A stretch of 64,000 bases of DNA. Source: Shinella sp. UYSO24 (GTDB taxonomy: Bacteria; Pseudomonadota; Alphaproteobacteria; Rhizobiales; Rhizobiaceae). A program made the translations under genes and the position numbers. This document shows positions 9,225 through 20,320 of this stretch, piece after piece (positions within the stretch are counted from its first letter, which is position 1; each line of letters begins with the position of its first letter). The stretch is from positions 62,001-126,000 of the forward strand of contig CABHNZ010000005.1 in the NCBI GenBank assembly GCA_902167985.1, read 5' to 3'. The notes under the pieces are model-generated. The model was given only the letters and a program-made list of their open reading frames with translations, was not told where the DNA came from and searched no databases.

Positions 9225-10250
9225 ATGGCGGCGAATGCAGGTGGCGATCAGGTTCAGTCCGATGGCGGACCGGTTCGGCACATTCCGGTTCTGCTGAAGG
9301 AGGTCGTTGCGGCGCTTGAGCCGCGCGCCGGCGGCGTCATTCTCGATGGTACGTTCGGTGCGGGCGGCTATACGTCTGCGCTTCTTGCTGCCGGTTCGGA
9401 TGTGATTGCGCTTGATCGCGACCCGACGGCGATTGCTGCCGGTCAGGAGCTGGTCGAGAAGAGTGGTGGTCATCTGCGGCTCATTCATTCGCAGTTTTCC
9501 CAGTTGGCTGATCATGCGCCGGCCGAAGGGCTGGATGGCGTCGTGCTCGATATCGGCGTCTCCTCGATGCAGATCGATGAGGCGGATCGTGGCTTTTCGT
9601 TTCAGCGCAATGGTCCGCTCGACATGCGGATGTCGGTCTCCGGCGTCACTGCCGCCGATGTGGTCAATCGCGCCAAGGTTGGCGATCTCATCCGTATCTT
9701 CGGTTTTCTCGGTGAAGAAAATCACCCCGGTCGTATTGCGCGCGCCATCGAAAAGCGCCGGTTGACGGAGCCTTTCGTTACGACCCGCGATCTCGCCAAT
9801 CTCATCGAAAGCGTCAATCCGCGCAAAGCCAAGGACAAGATCCATCCGGCGACGCGGGTGTTTCAGGCGCTGCGCATTTTCGTCAATGACGAGCTGGGCG
9901 AGTTGGCTCAGGCGCTGTTTGCCGCCGAGCGGGCGCTGAAGCCTGGCGGGCGGCTTGTCGTCGTCACCTTCCATTCGCTGGAAGACCGTATCGTCAAGCA
10001 GTATTTCGCCGATCGTTCCGGCAAGGCTTCCGGCTCCCGGCACCTGCCGATGGTGGAGGTGAAGGCTTCGATCTTCGATCCGATCGGCAAGGCGATGATT
10101 GCTGCGAGCGAGGAAGAGGCGTCGATCAATCCGCGCGCCCGTTCCGCCAAGCTGCGTGCCGGCATTCGTTCCGAGGCGCCGTCGCGCCCGGCCGATTATT
10201 CGATCTTCGGTCTGCCCGATCTTGCAAGCCTCGCCACGATGGGAGCCTAA
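9225..10250 (+). CDS. rsmH: 16S rRNA (cytosine(1402)-N(4))-methyltransferase RsmH (MraW)
   Basis: The 341-residue protein has the family landmarks [13 protein letters not shown] near residue 20, the SAM-binding [11 protein letters not shown] near 39-50, [19 protein letters not shown] near 105, and a C-terminal LRAGIRSE. It uses SAM to N4-methylate C1402 of 16S rRNA in the decoding centre. It is the first gene of the cluster here and is followed after 4 bp by ftsL, which implies co-transcription. The ATG at 9225 gives a normal N-terminus. The frame is intact. Confidence 0.96.
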   Translation: MAANAGGDQVQSDGGPVRHIPVLLKEVVAALEPRAGGVILDGTFGAGGYTSALLAAGSDVIALDRDPTAIAAGQELVEKSGGHLRLIHSQFSQLADHAPAEGLDGVVLDIGVSSMQIDEADRGFSFQRNGPLDMRMSVSGVTAADVVNRAKVGDLIRIFGFLGEENHPGRIARAIEKRRLTEPFVTTRDLANLIESVNPRKAKDKIHPATRVFQALRIFVNDELGELAQALFAAERALKPGGRLVVVTFHSLEDRIVKQYFADRSGKASGSRHLPMVEVKASIFDPIGKAMIAASEEEASINPRARSAKLRAGIRSEAPSRPADYSIFGLPDLASLATMGA

Positions 10251-10254
10251 CGGA

Positions 10255-10719
10255 ATGCTCAGGACATTCGACATCGTTCTGGTTCTGGTCATGACGGCAA
10301 CCGCGGTCGTGACCTATACGATCAAGCATCGTGCCGACGAGAAGCTGGCGCAGGTGCGCAAGATCGACAGCGAGATCAAGCTTGAGAAGGACACGATCGA
10401 CCTTCTGCGGGCCGACTGGGCGCTGCTCACGCAGCCGAACCGTCTCGATCACCTGATCGGCGTCTATGGTTCCGAGCTGGCTCTGCAGCCGACCCAGCCG
10501 ACCCAGCTTGCGATGCCGAAGGAGCTGCCGATGCTGCGCTCGCAGCTGCCGCAGCCTTCGACGACGATCGAGGACATTATTGCCGGCAACAATCCGGAAG
10601 TCGCCGCTGCGCTGAAGGGCGTTGCCGCCGCCAAGGCCAAGCCTGCCTCGAAAGTACCGGTGCCCGTTGCCCGTAACGGCGCGCTCGACCCCAAGACAAC
10701 CGGATCGGTGAAGCACTGA
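10255..10719 (+). CDS. ftsL: Cell division protein FtsL
   Basis: This 154-residue bitopic protein has a short cytoplasmic start, one membrane segment at about residues 5-22 (FDIVLVLVMTATAVVTYTI) and a periplasmic coiled-coil-like region rich in Glu/Lys/Leu (ADEKLAQVRKIDSEIKLEKD), then a Pro/Gln-rich tail. Position between rsmH and ftsI plus this topology identify FtsL, which joins FtsB and FtsQ to activate FtsWI at the septum. The ATG at 10255 follows the rsmH stop by 4 bp. Its stop overlaps the ftsI start (TGATG). Confidence 0.88.
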   Translation: MLRTFDIVLVLVMTATAVVTYTIKHRADEKLAQVRKIDSEIKLEKDTIDLLRADWALLTQPNRLDHLIGVYGSELALQPTQPTQLAMPKELPMLRSQLPQPSTTIEDIIAGNNPEVAAALKGVAAAKAKPASKVPVPVARNGALDPKTTGSVKH

Positions 10720-12463
10720 TGTCCTTTCTTTCGCGTATCATGGTCCTGAAAAGCAGAGCGCATTTCTCCGCTGGAGACCGTATGCGCGATCCGGCCAAGC
10801 TTGCGACCTTCGAAGGGGTGCGTAAGCGCAAGGCCAAGCAGGCGAAGAACCGCGTCGGTCTGATGATCGCCGGCTTTGCCGTGTTTTACGTCGTCGTCGG
10901 CGGGCGTCTGATGCAATATGGCGTGGCGGAAGCCGAGACGACGTCGAGTATCATGCCGGCCGACAGGCTGCTTGCCTCGCGGCCCGATCTCGTCGATCGC
11001 AACGGCGCGCTTCTGGCGACCGACGTTCGCACCGTCTCGTTGTTTGCCGAGCCGCACAAGATCGTCGATGCGGATGAGGTGATCGAGAAACTCTCGACCG
11101 TGCTGCACGATATCGACGTTCGGCAGACCTATACGAAGCTCACCTCCAAATCGCATTTCCAGTGGCTGCGCCGCCAGCTGACGCCGAAGCAGCAGGGGCA
11201 GATCCTGGCGCTCGGCATTCCCGGCATCGGTTTTCGGCCGGAAAAGCGCCGCTTCTATCCGGGCGGGCCGACGGCTTCGCATATCGTCGGTTACGTCAAT
11301 ATCGACAATCACGGCGTTGCCGGCATGGAACGCTATATGGATCAGCAGGGGCTGGCGGATCTCGCAGCTCTGGGCATGACCTCCGACCGGCCGCTCGAGC
11401 CGGTGAAACTTTCGATCGACCTGCGGGCGCAGGCGATCGTGCGCGATGTCGTTTCCGAGGCGATCACCAAATATCAGGCCATCGGTGCTGGAGCCGTCGT
11501 TCTCGACGTGCATACGGGCGAGGTTCTCGCCATGGCATCCGCGCCGGATTTCGATCCGAACGATCCGGCAGCCGGCGGCGAGCAGGGCTGGTTCAACCGC
11601 ATGTCGAACGGCACGTTCGAAATGGGCTCGACCTTCAAGTCTTTCACCATCGCCATGGGGCTCGATGCCCGCAAGATCCGGCTTAATGACCAGATCGATG
11701 CGCGTTTCCCGATCCGCATCGGCGGCTTCACGATCAAGGATTTCCACGGCAAGGGACGTTTCCTGTCGGTGCCGGAAGTCTTCCAGTATTCCTCCAATAT
11801 CGGCACGGCGCGGATTGCCGATGCGGTCGGCCTCAACGAGCACAAGCAGTTCATCACCAGCCTCGGGCTTCTCAGCCGGATGAAGACGGAACTCCCGGAA
11901 GTGGCGATGCCGAGCCAACCGCGCGAATGGAAGAAGATCAACTCGATCACCATTTCCTTCGGTCACGGCGTCTCGACCACGCCGCTACAGACGGCGGTTG
12001 CCGGTGCGGCCCTCGTCAATGGCGGCAAGCTGATCCAGCCGACATTCCTGCCGCGTTCCCGCGAGGCGGCCGATCAGGTGGCAAGCCAGGTGATCCAGCC
12101 GACGACCAGCAAGGACATGCGCTTCCTCTTCGAGTGGAACGGCGCCAATGGTTCCGGTCGCAATGCGCGTGTCGACGGTTTCGATGTCGGCGGCAAGACG
12201 GGCACGGCCGACAAGGTCGTCAACGGCCGCTATGCGCATGACAAGAACTTCAACGCCTTCCTTGCGGCCTTCCCGATGAACGATCCGCAATATGTCGTGC
12301 TGAGCTTTGCGACGAGCCGAAGACGGACAAGGGCAATGGCGCGGCACTGGCCGCCACCTCGGCTGCGCCGATGGTGAAGGAGATCATCAGCCGGGCGGCA
12401 CCCATTCTCGGTGTAAAGCCGAAATTCGGCAATGACGGCTCTGCCCTGCTTGTGTCTTATTGA
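10719..12463 (+). CDS. ftsI: Peptidoglycan D,D-transpeptidase FtsI (PBP3) (frameshifted near 3' end)
   Basis: The septal class B penicillin-binding protein has a membrane anchor at about residues 45-65 and a PBP dimer domain. The transpeptidase domain has SxxK in GSTFKSF (Ser about 304), SxN in YSSNIG (about 359) and KTG in GGKTGTADK (about 493). The frame breaks near 12310 after QYVVLSF. In the next frame the expected tail reads CDEPKTDKGNGAALAA and continues to GSALLVSY with a stop at 12461-12463. One base missing before TGCGACGAG explains this. The repaired length is about 581 residues. The start overlaps the ftsL stop by one base. The gene is essential, so the lesion is almost surely a sequence error. 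Confidence 0.93.
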
Positions 12464-12536
12464 GCGATGACAACGTGCGGGTGATTCTTTTCGTCACCCA
12501 CTCGTCAATGACCCTTTGGTCAATGGAAACACTGCT

Positions 12537-13996
12537 ATGAAACTGCGCGATCTCGTCGGGCATGACTTCCCTGAATTGGCTGATCTCGTTGCGGGTGAGG
12601 CCGGCGATATCGATGTGACCGGCCTGTCCTCCGACAGCCGCAAGATCAAGCCGGGCATGCTGTTTGCCGCCCTTTCCGGCAGCAAGGCCGATGGCTCGGC
12701 CTTCATCACGGACGCAGTTGCCAAAGGGGCCGTCGCTGCGATTGCCGCTCATCCGGCAGACCTCGGTATCCCTGTTCTCGTCACTGAAAATCCGCGCAGA
12801 CTTCTGGCAATTGCCGCAGCCCGCTTCTTCGGTGCGCAGCCTGAGACGATGGTGGCCGTCACCGGCACTGCCGGCAAGACGTCGGTTGCCTCCTTCGTGC
12901 GGCAGATCTGGGCGCATGCCGGTCATGCGGCAGCGCAGATCGGCACGACGGGCGTCGTATCCCCGACGCGCAACGATTACGGCTCGCTGACGACGCCGGA
13001 TCCGGTGGAGCTTCAGCGGCTGCTTGCCGAGCTTGCCGCCGAAGGCGTCACGCATGCGGCGATGGAAGCCTCCAGCCACGGGCTCGACCAGAGCCGTCTC
13101 GATGGTGTCAGGCTTGCTGCGGCCGGTTTTACCAATCTCGGCCGCGACCATATGGATTATCATCCGACGGTCGAAAGCTACATGGCCGCAAAAATGCGGC
13201 TCTTCGATACGCTGATGCCGAAGGGCGCGCCGGCCGTCATCTTTTCCGATGACGCATGGTCGGACGAGGCGATCCGGGTGGCGAAGGCTTCCGGCCTCGA
13301 TGTCCGCACCGTCGGCCGCAAGGGCGATTTCCTGACGCTGAAGCGCGTCGAGCATTTCCGCCACAAGCAGATGGCGGAGATCCATTCGGGCTCGGAGATT
13401 TTCGAGGTCGATATTCCGCTCGCCGGTGATTTCCAGATCGCCAATGCGCTGGTTGCCGCCGGTCTTGCGATCTCGACGGGCGTTTCCGCGCCGGTCGCGA
13501 TGCGGGCGCTTGAAAAGCTGATCGGCGCTGCCGGACGGCTCGAACTCGTCGGCCATACGAAGAGCGGCGCACTTGCCTATGTCGATTATGCCCACAAGCC
13601 GGATGCGCTGGAAAATGTGCTGACCTCGGTGCGTCCGTTTACCACCGGCCGCGTCGTCGTGGTCTTCGGTTGCGGCGGTGATCGCGACAAGGGCAAGCGG
13701 CCGATCATGGGCGAAATCGCCACGCGGCTCGCAGACGTCGTGATCGTAACCGACGACAATCCCCGTTCGGAAGTGCCGGAAGTCATCCGGTCGGAAATCA
13801 TGGCAGCGGCGCCGGGCGCGATCGAGATCGGCGACCGCGCGAGGCGATCCGCCATGCGGTGACGCTGCTCAATACGGGCGATACGCTGATTGTCGCCGGC
13901 AAGGGACATGAGGAGGGGCAGACGATCGGGACCACGGTCCTGCCGTTCTCCGATCATGTCGAACTGCGCAAGGCAATGGAGGAACTGGCGTCGTGA
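12537..13996 (+). CDS. murE: UDP-N-acetylmuramoyl-tripeptide synthetase MurE, meso-diaminopimelate adding (frameshifted)
   Basis: MurE ligates meso-DAP to UDP-MurNAc-L-Ala-D-Glu with ATP. The ATP loop is VTGTAGKTS near residue 112; MEASSHGL and [11 protein letters not shown] follow. DNPR in VTDDNPRSE is the meso-DAP recognition signature. The frame breaks near 13842: GAC-CGC-GCG-AGG should read GCx-GAG-GCG-ATC, one base lost. The remaining tail includes [12 protein letters not shown] and ends at 13996. The repaired length is about 486 residues. I place the start at ATG 12537 (MKLRDLVG), with a TTG at 12516 as a less likely alternative. The stop overlaps the GTG start of murF by 4 bp. Confidence 0.93.
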
Positions 13997-15434
13997 CCTT
14001 ACTTTGGACTTCAAAGGACATGGTCTCTGCCATGGGCGGGCGTCCGATCGGGATGCTGCCCGAGGGGATCACCGGCCTCTCGATCGATAGCCGTTCCGTA
14101 TCGGCAGGCGAAGCATTCTTCGCCATCAAGGGCGACCGGGTCGATGGCCATGACTATGCGGGCCTCGCGGTTGCCAATGGTGCATCGCTGATCGTCGTCA
14201 GCGAGGCGAAGCTGCCGGCGCTCGGCCGCCTCAGCGTGCCGATGATCGTCGTCGAGGATGTGCTTGCGGCGCTCGTCAAGCTCGGGATTGCGGCGCGCCG
14301 GCGCAGCCGCGCCAAGATCGTCGCCGTCACCGGCTCGGTCGGCAAGACGACGACAAAGGAAATGCTGCGGCACGCACTTGAGCGGTCCGGCAAGGTGCAT
14401 GCGGCCGTCGCCTCCTTCAACAATCACTGGGGCGTGCCGCTGACGCTTGCCCGCATGCCCGACGATGTGGATTTCGGCGTGTTCGAGATCGGCATGAACC
14501 ATGCGACGAGATCCGGCCGCTGGTGAAGATGGTCGAGCCGCATGTCGCGGTCATCACCACGATCGCGGCTGCTCATCTCGGTCATTTCAACAGTCTCGAA
14601 GAGATCGCTGCCGCCAAGGCCGAAATCTTCGAGGGCGTGCTGCCCGGCGGGGCTGCCATTCTCAACCGCGATATTCCGCAATTCGGCTTTCTGGACGAGA
14701 AGGCGCAGGAAGCGGGGATCGAGAAGATCTATACATTCGGCCAGCATGCGAAGGCCGATTTCCGTCTGGCCGATTTTGACGGTGGCGCCGAAGGCTCGAC
14801 TATCTGGGCGGTGCTGAACGGCGAGACGGTGGAGGTGCATATCGGTGCGCCGGGTCGTCATATTGCCGAAAATGCCATGGCCGTTCTCGGCGCGTCGATC
14901 CTGCTCGGCGCGGATCTTGCCGGCGCCATCGAGGCGCTCGGTGCTCTGAAGCCGGTCAAGGGACGCGGGCAGCGGCATCGTCTGCTGATGGCGTCTGCGA
15001 CGGGCGAGGGCGTGCTGACGCTGATCGACGAGAGCTATAATGCGAACCCGGCCTCGATGCGGGCGGCGATTGCGCTTCTGGCCGCCTGTACGCCCGAAGG
15101 TGCGGGCCGTCGGGTTGCGGTGCTTGGCGACATGCTGGAAATGGGTACGTTCTCGCAGAGCGTTCACGAGGATCTCGCCGGCCCGCTTCTGGCGGCCGGC
15201 ATCGAGCATGTCTGGCTGGCGGGCGCGGAAATGGCGGCGCTTCGCGACGCGCTTCCCGAAAGCGTGCATGTGACCTATCGCGAAACGACAGAGGAGCTTG
15301 CCAAGCATGTGCTTTCCTCCGTGGTTTCAGGCGATGTGCTGATGGTGAAATCCTCGCTCGGGCTCGGCTTCGGCAAGATTGTCGCGGCGCTGCTTGACAA
15401 ATATCCGGCATTTCCCGACACGGAACGCCAATAA
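13993..15434 (+). CDS. murF: UDP-N-acetylmuramoyl-tripeptide--D-alanyl-D-alanine ligase MurF (frameshifted)
   Basis: MurF adds D-Ala-D-Ala to complete the UDP-MurNAc-pentapeptide. The GTG start at 13993 overlaps the murE stop. The ATP loop is VTGSVGKTTTK near residue 115, and SFNNHWGVPLTLA and FEIGMNHA follow. Just after GMNHA (about 14508) the frame breaks: GCG-ACG-AGA should read GCG-GAC-GAG-ATC, one G lost from GG. The second part, in the next frame, includes IDESYNANPASMRAA and VLGDMLEMG. The repaired length is about 480 residues. The reading frame then closes 59 bp before mraY. Confidence 0.94.
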
Positions 15435-15493
15435 CGACGCCGCGGATGACCATCTGCGCGGCGAATACCTATGCGGCTTGAGAAAGGGCCTTC

Positions 15494-16594
15494 ATGCTGA
15501 TCTGGCTTGTGGAACTGTCGGACAAGTTCCAATTCTTCAATCTCTTCCGCTACATCACCTTTCGGGCAGGGGCCTCGCTGTTCACGTCCGCCTTCATCGT
15601 CTTCCTGTTCGGGCCGTCGATCATCAACTCGCTGCGCGTGCGGCAGGGCAAGGGCCAGCCGATTCGCGCGGATGGCCCGCAGACGCATTTCAAGAAGGCC
15701 GGCACGCCGACCATGGGCGGCTTGATGATTCTCGCCGGCATTGTCGGCAGTTCGCTTCTCTGGGCGGATCTTTCCAACGTCTATGTCGTGGCGACGCTGC
15801 TGGTGACGCTCGGCTTCGGCGCAATCGGCTTCTATGACGACTATCTGAAAGTCACCAAGCAGACCGACAAGGGGTTTTCGGGCAAGGCGCGCCTCGCGCT
15901 CGAATTCGTCATCGCCGGCATTGCCGTCTTCTTCATGATGCGGCTTGCGATGGCGACGGAGCTTGGCAATCCGCGCCTTGCGACCTCGATCGCCTTCCCA
16001 TTCTTCAAGGACCTGTTCCTCAATCTCGGCATCTTCTTCGTGCTGTTCGGCGGCTTCGTCATCGTGGCTGCCGGTAATGCCGTGAACCTGACCGATGGTC
16101 TCGACGGTCTTGCCATCGTGCCGGTGATGATCGCCTCCGCCTCGTTCGGCGTGATCGCCTATCTCGCCGGCAATGCGGTCTTCGCCGGCTATCTGCAGAT
16201 CAATTTCGTACCGGGCACGGGCGAGCTTGCCGTCATCGTCGGCGCGGTCATCGGCGCCGGTCTCGGCTTTCTCTGGTTCAACGCCCCGCCGGCCGCCATT
16301 TTCATGGGCGATACCGGTTCGCTGGCGCTCGGCGGCCTGATCGGCTCGATCGCCGTTGCCACCAAGCATGAGATCGTCATGGCGATCATCGGCGGCCTGT
16401 TCGTCATGGAAACGCTGTCGGTCATCATCCAGGTCGGTTTCTTCAAGATGACCGGACGGCGCGTCTTCCTGATGGCGCCGATCCACCACCATTTCGAAAA
16501 GCTCGGCTGGACGGAAAGCCAGGTCGTGATCCGCTTCTGGATCATCGCCGTCGGGCTTGCTCTGCTCGGCCTCTCCACGCTCAAGCTACGGTAA
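15494..16594 (+). CDS. mraY: Phospho-N-acetylmuramoyl-pentapeptide-transferase MraY
   Basis: This intact 366-residue, ten-helix membrane enzyme transfers phospho-MurNAc-pentapeptide to undecaprenyl phosphate to give lipid I. Landmarks are PTMGGLMI near residue 73, the catalytic-loop GFYDDYLKV near 115, [13 protein letters not shown] near 196, [12 protein letters not shown] near 275 and the C-terminal [21 protein letters not shown] site precedes the ATG. It is followed after 4 bp by murD. Confidence 0.97.
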   Translation: MLIWLVELSDKFQFFNLFRYITFRAGASLFTSAFIVFLFGPSIINSLRVRQGKGQPIRADGPQTHFKKAGTPTMGGLMILAGIVGSSLLWADLSNVYVVATLLVTLGFGAIGFYDDYLKVTKQTDKGFSGKARLALEFVIAGIAVFFMMRLAMATELGNPRLATSIAFPFFKDLFLNLGIFFVLFGGFVIVAAGNAVNLTDGLDGLAIVPVMIASASFGVIAYLAGNAVFAGYLQINFVPGTGELAVIVGAVIGAGLGFLWFNAPPAAIFMGDTGSLALGGLIGSIAVATKHEIVMAIIGGLFVMETLSVIIQVGFFKMTGRRVFLMAPIHHHFEKLGWTESQVVIRFWIIAVGLALLGLSTLKLR

Positions 16595-16598
16595 GACG

Positions 16599-18005
16599 AT
16601 GATCCCGGTCACGACGTTCAAGGACAAGGCCGTTGCCCTTTTCGGGCTCGGCGGCTCGGGGCTGGCGACGGCGCAGGCGCTGGTTGCCGGCGGCGCGCGC
16701 GTGACCGCATGGGACGACAATCCCGACAGCGTGCGCAAGGCTGCAGAGGCCGGCATTGCGACGCAGGATCTGCGATCGATCGACTGGCCGGCGCAGGCCG
16801 CTTTCGTGCTGTCGCCCGGCGTGCCGCTGACCCATCCGAAGCCGCACTGGACGGTCGATCTGGCCAAGAGTGCGGGCGTCGAGGTGATCGGTGACGTCGA
16901 GCTTTTCGTGCGCGAACGCCGTGCGCATGCTCCGGATTGCCCGCTGATCGCGATCACCGGCACCAATGGCAAGTCGACGACGACGGCGCTGATTGCCCAT
17001 ATCCTGAAAGCAAGCGGCCGCGACACCCAGATGGGCGGCAATATCGGCACGGCGATCCTGACGCTCGATCCGCCGAAGGATGGGCGTTTCTACGTGGTCG
17101 AATGCTCGTCCTACCAGATCGATCTGCCGCCGACGCTTGATCCGACGGCGGGCATTCTCCTCAACCTGACGCCCGACCATCTCGACCGGCACGGCACGAT
17201 GCAGCATTATGCCGATATCAAGGAACGGCTGGTCGCCGGTTCGAAGACGGCGATCGTCGGCGTCGACGACAGTTTCTCGGCGCTGATCGCAGATCGCATC
17301 GAGCGGGCGGGCGTTGCCGTCAAGCGCATTTCCAAGCGACAGGTCGTGGCGAACGGTCTCTATGCCGAGGGGACGCGGATCATGGCGGCCGAAGGCGGCA
17401 CGGGTGCCGTGCTTGCCGATCTCGACGGGATCGCGACGCTCAAGGGCAGCCATAATGCCCAGAACGCGGCAGCGGCGATCGCAGCCTGCCTTGCGGTCGG
17501 TGTGTCTGTTGATGAGATCCTGAGCGGTCTGAAATCCTTCCCCGGTCTGAAACACCGGATGCAGCCGGTCGGCCGTCTCGGTCATGTCGTCTTCGTCAAT
17601 GATTCCAAGGCGACCAATGCGGATGCGGCAGCGCCGGCGCTTTCATCCTACGAGCGGATCTACTGGATTGCCGGTGGTCTGCCGAAGGAAGGTGGCATCG
17701 CAAGCCTCGCACCACTTTTTACGCGTATCGTGAAGGCCTATCTGATCGGAGAGGCGGCGCCGGCTTTTTCCGCGCAGCTTGGCGAGGCGGTGCCCTACGA
17801 GATCTCGGGCACGCTCCAACAGGCCGTCGCCCACGCAGCCGCCGATGCGGCAGCCGATAGCGAGGCATCCGCCGTGATGCTGTCACCGGCCTGCGCGAGC
17901 TTCGATCAGTTCAAGAATTTCGAGGTTCGCGGCGATGCCTTCGTGTCGCTCGTTGCGGGGCTCGACGGGGTGACGATGTTGATCGAGACCGGAAAAGGAA
18001 ACTGA
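16599..18005 (+). CDS. murD: UDP-N-acetylmuramoylalanine--D-glutamate ligase MurD
   Basis: MurD adds D-Glu to UDP-MurNAc-L-Ala. The intact 468-residue protein has an N-terminal Rossmann segment ([14 protein letters not shown]), the ATP loop [14 protein letters not shown] near residue 120, the carbamoyl-Lys/metal region [19 protein letters not shown], and [12 protein letters not shown]. The ATG at 16599 lies 4 bp after the mraY stop and gives a standard N-terminus; an earlier in-frame start inside mraY is unlikely. ftsW follows after 4 bp. Confidence 0.97.
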   Translation: MIPVTTFKDKAVALFGLGGSGLATAQALVAGGARVTAWDDNPDSVRKAAEAGIATQDLRSIDWPAQAAFVLSPGVPLTHPKPHWTVDLAKSAGVEVIGDVELFVRERRAHAPDCPLIAITGTNGKSTTTALIAHILKASGRDTQMGGNIGTAILTLDPPKDGRFYVVECSSYQIDLPPTLDPTAGILLNLTPDHLDRHGTMQHYADIKERLVAGSKTAIVGVDDSFSALIADRIERAGVAVKRISKRQVVANGLYAEGTRIMAAEGGTGAVLADLDGIATLKGSHNAQNAAAAIAACLAVGVSVDEILSGLKSFPGLKHRMQPVGRLGHVVFVNDSKATNADAAAPALSSYERIYWIAGGLPKEGGIASLAPLFTRIVKAYLIGEAAPAFSAQLGEAVPYEISGTLQQAVAHAAADAAADSEASAVMLSPACASFDQFKNFEVRGDAFVSLVAGLDGVTMLIETGKGN

Positions 18006-18009
18006 TGTC

Positions 18010-19164
18010 ATGGTAAGCCGCGCCGACCGCGGAGCGATTGCAGACTGGTTCTGGACGATCGACCGCTTTTTCCTTGCTGCCTTCATTCTTCTGATGGGCA
18101 TCGGTTTCATGCTTTCCTTTGCGGCTTCGCCTTCGGTGGCCGAGCGCATCGGGCTGCCGGATTTCCACTTTGTCGAACGTCACGCCATCTTCCTCATTCC
18201 GTCGCTGGCAACGATGATCGGCCTCTCGTTCCTCACCCCGCGTCAGGTGCGGCGGACCGCGATCGTCATGCTCGGCGTGGCTTTGGCGCTGATGGTGCTG
18301 GCACTGTTCTTCGGCGTCGAGGTCAAGGGTGCGCGGCGCTGGATCGGCGTCGGTGCGCTCTCCATCCAGCCGTCCGAGTTCATGAAGCCGGCCTTCGTCG
18401 TCGTCTGCGCCTGGCTGTTTTCCGAGCATGCCCGCCAGCCGGAAATTCCGGGCAATCTCTTCGCCATCATCCTTTTCGGCATCGTTGCGGCACTTCTGAT
18501 TGCCCAGCCCGACCTTGGCCAGACGGTTCTGACCAGCGTCGTCTGGGGCGGCATGTTCTTCATGGCCGGCGTGCCGTGGCTCTGGATCATCCTGCTCGGC
18601 GGTCTCGGCGCCGGCGGTCTGGTTGCCGCCTATTACATGCTGCCGCACGTCACGGCGCGTTTCGACAAGTTCCTGACCGGCGAAGGCGACACATTCCAGG
18701 TGGATACTGCGCATGAGGCGATCGTGCGCGGCGGCTGGTTCGGCCAGGGGCCGGGCGAGGGCATCGTCAAGCGCATCCTGCCGGACAGCCATACCGACTT
18801 CGTGTTTTCCGTGGCCGCTGAAGAATTCGGTATCGTCTTCTGCATGGCGCTTGTCGCGATCTTTGCCTTCATCGTTCTGCGCGGCCTCAACCACGCCTTC
18901 AAGGAGCGCAACGACTTCAATCGCTTCGCGATTGCCGGCCTCGTCTTGCAGATCGGCATGCAGTCGATGATCAATGTCGGCGTCAATCTCAAGCTGATGC
19001 CGGCCAAGGGCATGACATTGCCATTGATATCCTATGGCGGTTCGTCAATGATCGCCATTTGCGTCACCGCCGGCTTCCTTCTCGCGCTGACCCGCCACCG
19101 GCCGGAACGACGCGCACAGGAAAGAAGCCTCTTCCGCACCGCCTCCGGCGTGCCTGCTGAATAG
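18010..19164 (+). CDS. ftsW: Septal peptidoglycan glycosyltransferase FtsW
   Basis: This is a 384-residue SEDS-family membrane protein with about ten helices. The signatures [29 protein letters not shown], and the C-terminal [13 protein letters not shown] are complete. FtsW polymerises lipid II at the division site together with FtsI. The ATG at 18010 follows murD by 4 bp with AAGGAAAC as a ribosome site. The C-terminal about 25 residues are charged and cytoplasmic. The frame is intact. Confidence 0.96.
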   Translation: MVSRADRGAIADWFWTIDRFFLAAFILLMGIGFMLSFAASPSVAERIGLPDFHFVERHAIFLIPSLATMIGLSFLTPRQVRRTAIVMLGVALALMVLALFFGVEVKGARRWIGVGALSIQPSEFMKPAFVVVCAWLFSEHARQPEIPGNLFAIILFGIVAALLIAQPDLGQTVLTSVVWGGMFFMAGVPWLWIILLGGLGAGGLVAAYYMLPHVTARFDKFLTGEGDTFQVDTAHEAIVRGGWFGQGPGEGIVKRILPDSHTDFVFSVAAEEFGIVFCMALVAIFAFIVLRGLNHAFKERNDFNRFAIAGLVLQIGMQSMINVGVNLKLMPAKGMTLPLISYGGSSMIAICVTAGFLLALTRHRPERRAQERSLFRTASGVPAE

Positions 19165-19184
19165 GCCGGTGGAATAGGAGTGAC

Positions 19185-20320
19185 ATGAGTAAAGGCATTA
19201 TCCTGCTTGCCGCCGGGGGGACCGGCGGCCATCTGTTTCCAGCCGAGGCGCTTGCGCACGAGCTGAAGAGCAGGGGGTATTCCGTCCATCTGGTGACGGA
19301 CAGCCGCGCCGAGCGGTTCGCGGGGAAATTCCCGGCCGATGAGGTGCATGTGGTGCCGTCGGCGACCTTCGGGTCGAAGAACCCGGTTGCCATGCTGAAG
19401 ACCGGCTGGAAATTGTGGACCGGGCTTCGCGCCGCACGCCGGCTGATCTCGCGGCTGAAGCCGCTCGCCGTCGTCGGCTTCGGCGGCTATCCGACCGTGC
19501 CGCCGCTGATGGCGTCGACCGGCATGGGCGTGCCGTCGATGATCCACGAACAGAATGCGTGATGGGTCGTGCCAACAAGGCGCTGGCCTCACGCGTGCAG
19601 GCGATTGCCGGCGGCTTCCTGCCGGAGACCGATGGTCCCTATGCATCCAAGACCGTGACGACCGGTAATCCGGTGCGTCCCGCCGTGCTTGCGGCCGCCA
19701 CCATTCCCTACACGCCGTCGCGGGGCGATCAACCGTTCAATCTGGTCGTGTTCGGCGGCAGCCAGGGCGCGCAGTTCTTCTCGTCGGCCGTGCCGACGGC
19801 GCTCAGCCTTCTCGATCCTGCCGACCGCCAGCGTCTTTCCATCACGCAGCAGGCGCGGCCGGAAGACGAGAGCCGGGTCAATTCCTGCTTTGCCAAGCTG
19901 AAGGCGCCGGTCTCGGTCTCGCCCTTCTTCTCCGACATGGCGGAGCGGATTGCGGCGGCGCATCTCGTCATCTGCCGCTCCGGCGCCTCGACCGTCTCGG
20001 AAATCTCGGTGATCGGCCGGCCGTCGATCCTCGTTCCCTATCCTTACGCGCTCGATCACGATCAGGCGGCGAATGCCGCGGCGCTGGTTGCCGCAGGTGG
20101 CGCAGAAGTTGTGCCGCAGGCGCAGCTCTCGCCGGAAAGGTTGTCCTCGATGATCGCGCAGGCTATGAGAGAACCGGACAGGCTGGAAGCGGTCGCGGCT
20201 GCCGCCAAGCGGGCAGGCAAGCCTGACGCTGCCGTGGCGCTGGCCGACATGGTGGTGGCGCTTGCAGAGCGCATGCCGATTTCAGAATTCAAGACGACCT
20301 ACAGGGGAGCAAGGGCATGA
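19185..20320 (+). CDS. murG: UDP-GlcNAc:lipid I N-acetylglucosaminyltransferase MurG (frameshifted)
   Basis: MurG converts lipid I to lipid II on the cytoplasmic face of the membrane. The N-terminal frame has the glycine loop [15 protein letters not shown] and [12 protein letters not shown], and stops at MIHEQNA (19562). The next frame continues directly with [10 protein letters not shown], then [20 protein letters not shown] and [19 protein letters not shown] should read AAT-GCx-GTG-ATG, one base lost near 19560. The repaired length is about 378 residues. A TAGGAG site precedes the ATG. The stop overlaps the murC start (ATGA). Confidence 0.95.

Noticed and set aside
9078-10292. 404-codon minus-strand frame opposite rsmH
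   Set aside because: Antisense shadow; rsmH motifs are complete on the plus strand.
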